Positions 8,674 to 17,956 of a stretch of DNA of 64,000 nt are shown piece by piece. The stretch is from Chitinophagaceae bacterium LGM1 (GTDB lineage Bacteria; Bacteroidota; Bacteroidia; Chitinophagales; Chitinophagaceae): the NCBI GenBank assembly GCA_018604165.1, contig CP075895.1, positions 1,511,501 to 1,575,500 of the forward strand, in the 5' to 3' direction. Each line of letters begins with the position of its first letter. The stretch's first letter is position 1. The notes beneath the pieces were generated by a model. The model saw only the letters and a program-made list of their open reading frames with translations, searched no databases and had not been told where the DNA came from. The position numbers and the translations under genes are program-made.

Positions 8674-8947
8674 CGAATATATAATTGTACTAATTATAAA
8701 ATTCCATCTCATAGTACAAAAGCAATTGCGAACATTAAATACTATAATCAGAGCAATGTGTGCAGGTTCGACTAACGCCAGAGCGTACTATAGCTATCAC
8801 TTTTAGGTGACTTTTTTAATTTATTGTTAATGAGTAACATTCATATGTTATGCTTTGTTTATATTTAAAGCTAATTAGCACTAATAATCTTAACAAACGC
8901 TAAACATTTCTTATTTTTATACGTCTAATACAGGAAAGTTGCCGAGC

Positions 8948-11900
8948 ATGCTGCATACAAACAAAACCATCCGCTCCCTATCTTTTTTTGTCGCGTTGTT
9001 TATCGGGGTATTATCACCTGCCGATAGCTTTGCTACGCATGCTGCTGGCGGAGAGATTGCGTATGAATGGATTAGCGACTCTACCTACAAAATCATATTC
9101 AAGTTCTACCGCGATTGCTCTGGTGCAGGCGAGCCTGCTACAGTACCGCTTTGTTATCGTAACACCTGCAATTCGCAAGGCGGTACAATCACACTAACAA
9201 AAATATCCAAGCTGCCGGATAGTACCACAAACGGTTCGCCCGTTACACTCGGCTGCCCGGGCAATGGTACACGTTGCAACAATACATCGTCAACAGTACC
9301 TGGGTATAGAGAGTGGTGGTATGCGGCTACGGTTACTTTGCCATCTCGTTGCAATTTTTGGCGTTTCAGCGTGTCTATCGGAAACCGAAATTCAAGTGGT
9401 AACCTAGTAGGTGCATCGGGTGTTATTTTCCATGCAGAGGCTACGTTGAATAACCTGACGGCTCAAGGCAATTCATCGCCTTATTTTTCTGTAAAACCGG
9501 TACCGTCTATTTGCATCAACCAACCATACACATACAATAATGGTGGTGTTGACCCCAATTCCGATTCATTGTCTTTCGACATATTGATGCCTTTGCAAAC
9601 AAACGGAGCCTGTCCGCCCACTACCAGCAACATGACGTTTGCAACTGCTACACCATCATACAACTTGACAAATAACCCCTTACAAACAAATAATACTTTT
9701 TCAATCAGCCCATCAACAGGGCAAATGACTTTTACACCCGGTGTTACTGGTGCCGGTACGTTGACGGTGCGCATACGGGAGTATCGCAATGGTGTACTCA
9801 TAGGCTATGTAATGCGCGATATACAGGTACAGGTTATCAACTGTAGTGTTACAGCACCTATTGTCAATACTGTCAATACAACTGTTACCGGTGGTGCACT
9901 AGCCAATGGACGTATTGAGGCTTGTGCTGGTGTGCAATTAGGTTTTTGTTTCGACCTCAAATCAACCGATACAGCTGCAATAATAGTTGCATCAGATAAC
10001 TCTGCATCCGCAACACCTGGTGCTGTAGTAACATATACCGGGCAAAGAACAGACTCTGTACGTGGTTGTCTTACATGGACACCTAGCACTTTAGATACAG
10101 GGTTGCGTGTTTTCTCTGTAACAGCCAAAGATTCAACTTGTGTAAGTCCGGGTGTGATTGTAGCACAAACATTTGTATTGCCAATTTATATATGGCCTAT
10201 CACAGATATCATTCGTGATACAACTATCTGTTATGGTGATTCTGTAACCTTACTGGCCGTTGGTGGTTCTGCTTTTACATGGTCAGTATTGCCAGGTGGG
10301 GCATCTATAAGTACGTTGAGTTGCACTACTTGTAAACAGCCTGTTGCAAGTCCGTTAGTAAATACACAATACATAGTAACCAATAGCGCCACTCAATATT
10401 GCAGTAAGAATAGTGATACGGTTACAGTAAATGTTTTAGATATAAGAAACGATACACTTGTTGGAACTGGTATAACACCTATTTGTCAGGGAGATACACT
10501 AAAGCTGTTTTCGTCTACAGCCATCAGCACGTATGGTTATAGGTGGACTGGCCCGAATAGCTTTGCATCAAGTTTACAAAATCCTATATTGGTAAACGCG
10601 CCTTTAGCCAATTCCGGCAATTATATTTTGCGTTCATTTAAACAAGGGTGTTTCTCTAAACCAGATACCGTACCTATACAAATAAAACCATTGCCTGGTA
10701 CTCCAACAGTCACAAATAATGGACCGTTGTGTACGGGCACAGCACTCAACCTTACAGCTTCAACAATTTCCGGAGCAGGGTATTCATGGACTGGCCCCAA
10801 TAGTTTTACATCTACAACTCAAAACCCAACAGTTGCTAATGTGCAATTGGTAAACGCAGGTACGTATACAGTATTTACCACGCTGGATGGTTGCAAATCG
10901 CCCAATGTTAATACAAATGTTGTTGTCAATGTAAAGCCAGTTATCAGCAGTTATTCATTTTCAAACCCAACTACTTGTGGTGGAACGAATGGTTTCATTG
11001 TTTTAAACGGATTAGCAGGTTCTACTTCATACACAGTTGAATATAAATTAAATGGTTCACCACAAACAACTACATCCACTTCGTCATCTACAGGTAGTGT
11101 AGTCCTTACTACGTTGGGGGCAGGTACATATTCTCAACTTACAGTGGCTACTGCTTTTTGCAGGTCTGATACTATTGCGCCCATAATACTTATTACGCCT
11201 ATAGCGCCAGTAGTAACTGCAAGCAGCAATTCTCCTATATGTCAGGGAGATACACTAAAGTTATTTGCAACCAGCGACTCATCGGGCGTTACTTGGTTGT
11301 GGACAGGACCTTCTTCATTTACTTCAACTTCGCAAAACCCTATCATTGCAAGTGCAGCAACAACACGCACCGGTACATATAATGTTACAGCAACAAAGTA
11401 CAATTGTACATCTGCTGTTGCTACAATAGCTGTAGTTGTAAATGCGAGGCCAACAGCGCCAACTGCTAGCAGCAATAGCCCTGTTTGTACAGGATCAACT
11501 TTAAATTTATCTGCTTCAACTATTAGTGGCACTACTTATTCGTGGACTGGCCCAAATAGTTTCACATCGACTGTACAAAATCCATCAGTTAACAATGCAC
11601 AATTAGTAAATGCAGGTACGTATACTGTTACTAGCATTCAGAATGGATGTACGTCTGCAACAGCAGGTAGCACACTTGTAGTTGTTAATCCTAAACCTGC
11701 TATTGGAACAATAAGTTTTGTTAATCCAAGTACATGCTTAGGCAATAATGGTATTATCGTTCTTAACGGGTTGGCTTCATCTACAAGTTATACTGTTAAT
11801 TATAGAAAGAACACTATAATACAAGCACCTTTAATTCTAACATCAAGCAGTACAGGTTCACTTGTAATAACGAACCTAACTGCAGGGGTATATTCTCAGA

Positions 11901-14900
11901 TAAATGTTACGACGTTGGGTTGTACATCAGATACTATTGCTCCGATTACACTAACAGATCCTAAAGCACCCGTAGTAAGTGCAACGAGCAATACCCCAAT
12001 ATGCCAGAGTGATACATTGAAACTATTTGCCACAAGCGATTCTACTGGTGTAATATGGGCATGGAATGGGCCACTAAGTTTTACGAGTACTAATCAAAAT
12101 CCGGTCATAATAAGTGCATTGCCAACAATGTCCGGTATTTACAAAGTTGTTGCGTCAAAAAATAATTGTACATCCGATACTGCAACTGTCAGCGTATTGG
12201 TAAAGCCCACACCAACAACACCTGTTGCGTCCAGTAATTCTCCGTTGTGCTCGGGTAGTACTTTACAATTGCAAGCTTCCGTTATTACAGGCGCAATCTA
12301 TAGTTGGACGGGTCCATTGTTATTTTCTTCAACACTTCGTACACCAACCATCAGCAGTGTTGATACACCGAATGCAGGGGTATATACAGTTACAGCTTTC
12401 GTAAACGGGTGCGCTTCATTACCTGGTACAACTACTGTAATTATTTACCACGTACCTGAAATTGATACATTCAATTTTACACATCCAACTACTTGTGGAG
12501 GTAATAATGGTACAATTACTTTGACCGGATTGAAGCCCTCTACAGCACATATTGTTGAGTATAAGAAAAATGGTGTAACTCAGCCCCCAATATTCACCGC
12601 TTCAAATAGTATCGGCAATATTATTATTACAGGATTGACCGCAGGTGTGTATTCGAATATTGTTGTGTTGCTGAATGGCTGTACTTCAGATAGTATCTCT
12701 GCTATTACACTTCTTAACCCTAAAGCTCCGGTAATTACAGCATCAAACAACGGACCCATATGTCAGGGTGATACCCTGAAACTATTTGCAACGAGCGACT
12801 CAACAGGCGTAACATGGTCTTGGACCGGCCCTATGAGTTTTACAAGCGCTACACAAAATCCTGTGCTTGTAAATAGCTTGCCTGTAATGTCTGGCATATA
12901 TCGTATTAATGCAATTAAAAACAACTGTGTTTCTGACACCGTTACAACAACTGTATTGGTGAAACCAACACCATCAACACCCGATGCCAGTAGCAACAGT
13001 CCGTTGTGTGCGGGTAGCACTTTGAATTTGAGTAGTAACTTCGTAACAGGTGCTACCTATAGCTGGACAGGGCCATTAGCTTTTACATCTGCATTACAAA
13101 ATCCATCCATAACAAATGCTGATACTTTCCGTAGTGGTAATTATATCTTGACTGTTAGTGTGGCAGGCTGTTTGTCATTGCCAGATACTGCAGCTGTTGT
13201 AATCAATCACATACCAGCAATAGATAGCTTTTCGTTCGAACATCCTTCTACATGTTTTGGTACGGATGGTAACATAACACTGAAGGGGATGCGTGCTAAT
13301 ACTACCTATATTGTAAATTATCTTAAAAATGGAGCAACGCAACCGCCAGTATCAATAACATCTGGTAGTAATGGTAGGGTGGTTATGGTAGGGTTATCTG
13401 CTGGATTGTACAGTCGAATTAAAGTAACATTGAGTGGTTGTACATCGGATACGTTAGCTTCTATATTGCTAATTAATCCGCAGGCACCTGTTATTACAGC
13501 AACTAATAACGGTCCGATATGTCAGGGAGATACATTGAAGCTTTTCGGAACAAGCGACTCAACTGGAGTAATTTGGTCTTGGATAGGACCTCTTAGCTAC
13601 ACATCATCTCTGCAAAATCCGCAAATTATTAATGCAGCACCTACTGTGTCTGGTGTCTACACGCTCATTGCAACAAAAAATAATTGTCCTTCAATAGCTG
13701 TTGGTACTACTGTATTGGTAAAGCCAACACCTGTTACACCCAACGCTGGTAGCAATAGCCCAATATGCAGTGGAAGCACTTTGCAATTGACATCCACAAC
13801 CGTTGCGGGAGCAACATATACATGGGTAGGGCCATCTTCATACACTGCTTCTGTTCAGAACCCTGCAAGGGTGAATGCAGATACATTTATGAGTGGTGAC
13901 TATATAGTTGTTGCTACAGTAAATGGTTGCCCTTCATTGCCCGATACCGTAAGTGTCTTAATAAACCATTTGCCAGAAATTGACACTTTCTCGTACACAC
14001 ATCCTACTACTTGTTTCGGTACAGATGGTAGCATTATGTTATATGGGTTGAAGCCATCTACAACTTATACTGTATCATTTACTAAAAACGGTTTTGCACA
14101 GCCTTCTCAATGGCTCCTTACAAATACCTCAGGTAGAATTGTAATAAGTGGTCTTTCTGCTGGTACGTATTCGCACATTGCAGTAACACTTAATAACTGT
14201 ACATCTGATAGCCTGAGCCCGATTACGCTCATAGACCCAACACCTCCTGTTATTACAGCAACATTTACCAATACCACTACTTGTTCAGGTGCACAAGGAA
14301 CTATTACTATTTCCGGCTTGACAAATGCAATTACTTATACTGTTAACTATACAAAAAATACAATTGCTCAACCACCTTTATCTCTTACTGCCAATAGCTC
14401 AGGCAATGTGACGATAACAGGGCTTACTGCTGGCGTATACAATAACATTAGCGTTATTGTAAATAATTGTTTGTCTAATACGGTAGGACCATATACATTA
14501 GTAGATCCTATACCTCCTGTAATAGCTTTAGCTGATTCTGCTGATCCTGTTAGCTGTTCAGGTAGCCAGGGTTTTATTACTATCGGCGGACTCATTTCCG
14601 GTAATGTCTATTCAGTAGATTTCAGTAAAAATGCAATACCTCAAATCACACAACTATTAACTGCTGATATTTCAGGACGTATTACCATTAACGGCCTTGG
14701 TGCAGGTATTTATACAAACCTAAGAGTAACGTTTAACAACTGTATTTCAAATAGCGTTGGACCTGTAACCCTTTCAGATCCATTGCCACCTACTGTGTCC
14801 AACACAAATAATACACCTATTTGCCAGGGCGACACAATCAAGCTTTTTGCAAGTTCTGTTTCTGGTGTTACATATTCTTGGACTGGTCCGGGAGGCTTTT

Positions 14901-17812
14901 CAAGTAGTTTGCAAAATCCAATACTAATAAATGCATTACCATCACAAGCAGGTAACTACATAGTTACAGCTACATTGAATAATTGTGTTTCTGTTGCAGA
15001 TACTACAGTAGTTATTGTTCATCCAACCCCTGGTATACCTACAGCAAGAAACAATGGGCCTTTGTGTACTGGTAACACATTGCTATTAACTGCAGATACC
15101 ATTATTGGTGCCGGTTACTCATGGGTAGGCCCAGGTGGTTACACGTCACTAATACAAAACCCGATAAGGCTTAATGCACAGCCTTCTTTCTCGGGCACAT
15201 ATACCGTTGTTGCTACTGTTAATGGTTGTGTGTCGCCGTCATCAAGTACTGTAGTAACAATCTTTGCATTACCTGCTCCTATTGTATCAGGCTTTGCTAT
15301 TACGCATCCTACTACTTGTTTTGGTAGCAATGGTAGTATTACTATTTCAGGCCTTGTTGCAAATACTAACTACACTGTGAATTACAAAAGGAATACAATT
15401 GTTCAACCTTTTCAATTATTAACCACCTCAGCTTTAGGTACTTTAACTATCTCAGGATTAACAGCAGGCGCATATACAGATGTAGTAGTTACAGCTCCTA
15501 ACGGTTGCAGTTCAGATCCTCTATTACCTATAATATTGGTAGACCCTACACCACCAGTGATAAGCTATTTTACAAAAGCAAATCCAACAACATGTTTAGG
15601 TTCTAACGGCTCAATCACCATAAGCGGACTTACCAATAATTTCATATACACCATCAACTATTCTCGTAACACGTTGGCTCAACCATCCCTTTCACTGACA
15701 GCTGATATTAATGGTAGGGTAGTACTGCCAGGGTTAACAGCAGGGAGTTATAATAATATTACTGCTACTATCAACAACTGTACGTCCAATCAGTTGGGTC
15801 CAATAATTCTGAATGACCCGACTCCCCCTGTGGCAATAGCTAATAATAATACACCCATATGTCAGGGGGATTCATTGAAACTTTTCGGGGGTAGCGATTC
15901 TACTGGTGTCGCATGGTCTTGGACTGGCCCCAACAGTTTTTCGGCTACCAATCAAAATCCTGTAATAATAAATGCGGTGCCTGCACATTCAGGGCCATAT
16001 ATACTTGTTGTTAGTAAAAACAACTGTGTTTCAATACCAGATACTACTGATGTTTTAGTGAAACCTACACCACCTGCCCCTGCACCAACTAACAATGGAC
16101 CGCTATGTGAGGGCAATACTTTACAGCTTTTTGCTATTACTGTACCTGGAGGCTCTTATGCATGGACAGGCCCGCTTTCATTTACAGATACTAATCAATA
16201 TCCAAGTATACCAGGTGTAACGGTGTTGAATTCGGGTGTGTATAAAGTAAGGGTTACACTAAACGGCTGCCTTTCACCATTAGATAGTACTATTGTTTTA
16301 GTAAGTCCTATTCCACTAGCGCCTGCCGCTAATTTGCTGATTAACTATTGTCAGGGAGATGTGTCATTCCCACTTACTGCTACTGGTGCTAACCTGCAGT
16401 GGTATAGTATACCAATAGGCGGTACACCAAGCAGTGTTGCCCCAACACCACCAACTAACATTGCCGGAAGTCAATATTATTATGTAACGCAGAAAATAAG
16501 TAATTGCGAAAGCCCTAGAACAAGGATACAAGTCGTTATAAGGCCAAAACCACTTAAGCCGGCATCTGATGATACAGTACGTTATTGCCAGTATGAAGTT
16601 GCAAAGCCATTGCAAGCTACAGGCAGTACAATAAAATGGTACACGCAAGCAACAGGCGGCATGTTACTGACAACTGCCCCTACGCCTGCTACCAATGTGG
16701 CTGGTGTATATAAATGGTATGTATCACAAACCAGTTTCAACGGATGTGAAAGTGACAAAAAAGAAATAACAGTAATAATATTACCACAACTAACACCCGA
16801 TATAGAAGCAGATAGACTAACTTTTTGTAAAGGCGATACCATTATCATTACGGATAAAAATATCTACACAGGAAATATTGTTACACATACATGGGCGTTT
16901 GCAGGTGGCGTAGTAATAGAAGGTGATACAAGTGGTCCATATACCTTATCATGGGCAGATACGGGCTCCAAAACCATATATACTACCGTAACAAATGGTG
17001 TATGTACGGCAAAAGATAGCCTATTAATACGTGTAAATTATGTACCCGATGCCTTTTTTGAAATGCCTGCTGATGTTTGTCTGAACGAAAAAGTATTTTT
17101 ATTGCCCAGAACACAGTTAAAAACACAATGTATTTGGGATACAGATGGTGGTGTCATTACAGACTCTGTAAGAAATGAACGATACGGAGTAAAATGGTCA
17201 ACACTTGGCAAAAAGATAGTAACGCTAAAGTTACAGGCAGATAATGGATGTATTTCCAAACCATTTACTGATACAACTGAAGTACATGTTTTACCGATTG
17301 CAAAAATCGAACGTATTAGTAGAAATGATATTTGCGCTGGTGACAGCCTTGAATTAGTGGCCAATAAATACGATGATAAGCATTTATACACTTGGTATGG
17401 AGACGCTAATTTTTTCAAGACTGAAGGGTACATATCTAACGCAAGTGTTCCAAGAACAGGTTATTTATATCTGAAGCTAAATAATATTTGGGGGTGTGAA
17501 GCTATCGATAGTGTTCTTATAAATACTGAAGGTTGTTGTGATGTAGTATTGCCTGATGCTTTTTCTCCTAATGGCGATGGACGGAACGATATTTTCAGAA
17601 TTATTACCCCAGGCAACCATACTGTCAACTCATTCATTATTGTAAATCGATGGGGACAGAAAATTTTTGAAACGCGCAACCAGCAAGTGGGCTGGGATGG
17701 TAGATTTAAAGGAGCACTTCAAGATATAGGTACATATCACTACTACCTGAAATACAAGTGTGCAGATGGCAGAGTTATTGAAAAGAAAGGACAAGTAATA
17801 CTTGTCAGATAG
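8948..17812 (+). CDS. giant modular surface adhesin with T9SS type B (gliding-motility) C-terminus
   Basis: About 2954 residues. I start at the ATG at 8948, nine bases after AGGAAAG; a TTG at 8939 is in frame. After the signal peptide comes the THAAGGEIAYEWISDSTYKI module common at the N-terminus of Bacteroidota gliding-associated proteins. Residues from about 510 to 2455 are built from three recurring ~85-residue Ig-like modules: A (ICQGDTLKLF... WSWTGP), B (NSPLCxGSTLxL... YSWTGP) and C (HPTTCxGxxGxIxLxGL). I count 7 A, 7 B and 9 C in the order ABC four times, ABCCC, ABCC, AB. Two YCQ-type Ig modules follow (about 2466 and 2546), then PKD-like modules, then a C-terminal type B sorting domain (DAFSPNGDGRNDIFRI... 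IVNRWGQKIFET) from about 2864. Its role is probably adhesion or a gliding track; the ligand is unknown. The conserved cysteine pairs inside modules suggest disulfides. Confidence 0.9.
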   Translation: MLHTNKTIRSLSFFVALFIGVLSPADSFATHAAGGEIAYEWISDSTYKIIFKFYRDCSGAGEPATVPLCYRNTCNSQGGTITLTKISKLPDSTTNGSPVTLGCPGNGTRCNNTSSTVPGYREWWYAATVTLPSRCNFWRFSVSIGNRNSSGNLVGASGVIFHAEATLNNLTAQGNSSPYFSVKPVPSICINQPYTYNNGGVDPNSDSLSFDILMPLQTNGACPPTTSNMTFATATPSYNLTNNPLQTNNTFSISPSTGQMTFTPGVTGAGTLTVRIREYRNGVLIGYVMRDIQVQVINCSVTAPIVNTVNTTVTGGALANGRIEACAGVQLGFCFDLKSTDTAAIIVASDNSASATPGAVVTYTGQRTDSVRGCLTWTPSTLDTGLRVFSVTAKDSTCVSPGVIVAQTFVLPIYIWPITDIIRDTTICYGDSVTLLAVGGSAFTWSVLPGGASISTLSCTTCKQPVASPLVNTQYIVTNSATQYCSKNSDTVTVNVLDIRNDTLVGTGITPICQGDTLKLFSSTAISTYGYRWTGPNSFASSLQNPILVNAPLANSGNYILRSFKQGCFSKPDTVPIQIKPLPGTPTVTNNGPLCTGTALNLTASTISGAGYSWTGPNSFTSTTQNPTVANVQLVNAGTYTVFTTLDGCKSPNVNTNVVVNVKPVISSYSFSNPTTCGGTNGFIVLNGLAGSTSYTVEYKLNGSPQTTTSTSSSTGSVVLTTLGAGTYSQLTVATAFCRSDTIAPIILITPIAPVVTASSNSPICQGDTLKLFATSDSSGVTWLWTGPSSFTSTSQNPIIASAATTRTGTYNVTATKYNCTSAVATIAVVVNARPTAPTASSNSPVCTGSTLNLSASTISGTTYSWTGPNSFTSTVQNPSVNNAQLVNAGTYTVTSIQNGCTSATAGSTLVVVNPKPAIGTISFVNPSTCLGNNGIIVLNGLASSTSYTVNYRKNTIIQAPLILTSSSTGSLVITNLTAGVYSQINVTTLGCTSDTIAPITLTDPKAPVVSATSNTPICQSDTLKLFATSDSTGVIWAWNGPLSFTSTNQNPVIISALPTMSGIYKVVASKNNCTSDTATVSVLVKPTPTTPVASSNSPLCSGSTLQLQASVITGAIYSWTGPLLFSSTLRTPTISSVDTPNAGVYTVTAFVNGCASLPGTTTVIIYHVPEIDTFNFTHPTTCGGNNGTITLTGLKPSTAHIVEYKKNGVTQPPIFTASNSIGNIIITGLTAGVYSNIVVLLNGCTSDSISAITLLNPKAPVITASNNGPICQGDTLKLFATSDSTGVTWSWTGPMSFTSATQNPVLVNSLPVMSGIYRINAIKNNCVSDTVTTTVLVKPTPSTPDASSNSPLCAGSTLNLSSNFVTGATYSWTGPLAFTSALQNPSITNADTFRSGNYILTVSVAGCLSLPDTAAVVINHIPAIDSFSFEHPSTCFGTDGNITLKGMRANTTYIVNYLKNGATQPPVSITSGSNGRVVMVGLSAGLYSRIKVTLSGCTSDTLASILLINPQAPVITATNNGPICQGDTLKLFGTSDSTGVIWSWIGPLSYTSSLQNPQIINAAPTVSGVYTLIATKNNCPSIAVGTTVLVKPTPVTPNAGSNSPICSGSTLQLTSTTVAGATYTWVGPSSYTASVQNPARVNADTFMSGDYIVVATVNGCPSLPDTVSVLINHLPEIDTFSYTHPTTCFGTDGSIMLYGLKPSTTYTVSFTKNGFAQPSQWLLTNTSGRIVISGLSAGTYSHIAVTLNNCTSDSLSPITLIDPTPPVITATFTNTTTCSGAQGTITISGLTNAITYTVNYTKNTIAQPPLSLTANSSGNVTITGLTAGVYNNISVIVNNCLSNTVGPYTLVDPIPPVIALADSADPVSCSGSQGFITIGGLISGNVYSVDFSKNAIPQITQLLTADISGRITINGLGAGIYTNLRVTFNNCISNSVGPVTLSDPLPPTVSNTNNTPICQGDTIKLFASSVSGVTYSWTGPGGFSSSLQNPILINALPSQAGNYIVTATLNNCVSVADTTVVIVHPTPGIPTARNNGPLCTGNTLLLTADTIIGAGYSWVGPGGYTSLIQNPIRLNAQPSFSGTYTVVATVNGCVSPSSSTVVTIFALPAPIVSGFAITHPTTCFGSNGSITISGLVANTNYTVNYKRNTIVQPFQLLTTSALGTLTISGLTAGAYTDVVVTAPNGCSSDPLLPIILVDPTPPVISYFTKANPTTCLGSNGSITISGLTNNFIYTINYSRNTLAQPSLSLTADINGRVVLPGLTAGSYNNITATINNCTSNQLGPIILNDPTPPVAIANNNTPICQGDSLKLFGGSDSTGVAWSWTGPNSFSATNQNPVIINAVPAHSGPYILVVSKNNCVSIPDTTDVLVKPTPPAPAPTNNGPLCEGNTLQLFAITVPGGSYAWTGPLSFTDTNQYPSIPGVTVLNSGVYKVRVTLNGCLSPLDSTIVLVSPIPLAPAANLLINYCQGDVSFPLTATGANLQWYSIPIGGTPSSVAPTPPTNIAGSQYYYVTQKISNCESPRTRIQVVIRPKPLKPASDDTVRYCQYEVAKPLQATGSTIKWYTQATGGMLLTTAPTPATNVAGVYKWYVSQTSFNGCESDKKEITVIILPQLTPDIEADRLTFCKGDTIIITDKNIYTGNIVTHTWAFAGGVVIEGDTSGPYTLSWADTGSKTIYTTVTNGVCTAKDSLLIRVNYVPDAFFEMPADVCLNEKVFLLPRTQLKTQCIWDTDGGVITDSVRNERYGVKWSTLGKKIVTLKLQADNGCISKPFTDTTEVHVLPIAKIERISRNDICAGDSLELVANKYDDKHLYTWYGDANFFKTEGYISNASVPRTGYLYLKLNNIWGCEAIDSVLINTEGCCDVVLPDAFSPNGDGRNDIFRIITPGNHTVNSFIIVNRWGQKIFETRNQQVGWDGRFKGALQDIGTYHYYLKYKCADGRVIEKKGQVILVR
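10491..16320 (+). repeat. tandem A-B-C module array within the adhesin gene
   Basis: Module A starts near 10491, 11237, 11999, 12758, 13517, 14819 and 15857. The first five are about 750-760 bases apart, one A-B-C unit of about 253 codons. After unit 5 the array gains two extra C modules (near 14267 and 14533). Unit 6 has two C modules, and unit 7 ends after B. Units are clearly diverged at the DNA level (no long exact repeats by eye), so the array is old or was homogenised only weakly. Confidence 0.85.
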
Positions 17813-17885
17813 AGTTTTTGCGGAACATTTGTCAGTAATTATTTAAATATTTATGACAATTAAATAGTATTACTGTGACAAAAAA

Positions 17886-17918
17886 CTTTGCATTTTCTTA
17901 ACAGGAATATCTATCTTT
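17886..17918 (+). promoter_or_regulatory. promoter candidate for the M43 protease gene
   Basis: TTTG at 17886-17889 and TATCTTTG at 17911-17918 with a 21-base spacer. The expected start leaves a 5' leader of about 30 bases before the ATG at 17957. Confidence 0.6.
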
Positions 17919-17956
17919 GAAACGATGTTTTTTTAAAGTATTACAATAAAATACAA

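Noticed and set aside
8674-8947. Hidden gene or RNA in the 270-base gap before the adhesin gene
   Set aside because: No frame with a sensible start, and only a weak hairpin near 8797-8822 with a 4-bp stem; AT-rich intergenic DNA with no clear promoter match.
10491-16320. CRISPR-like or satellite DNA in the adhesin gene
   Set aside because: The repeats are protein modules of about 85 codons in one open frame, with diverged DNA; there are no short identical repeats with unique spacers.
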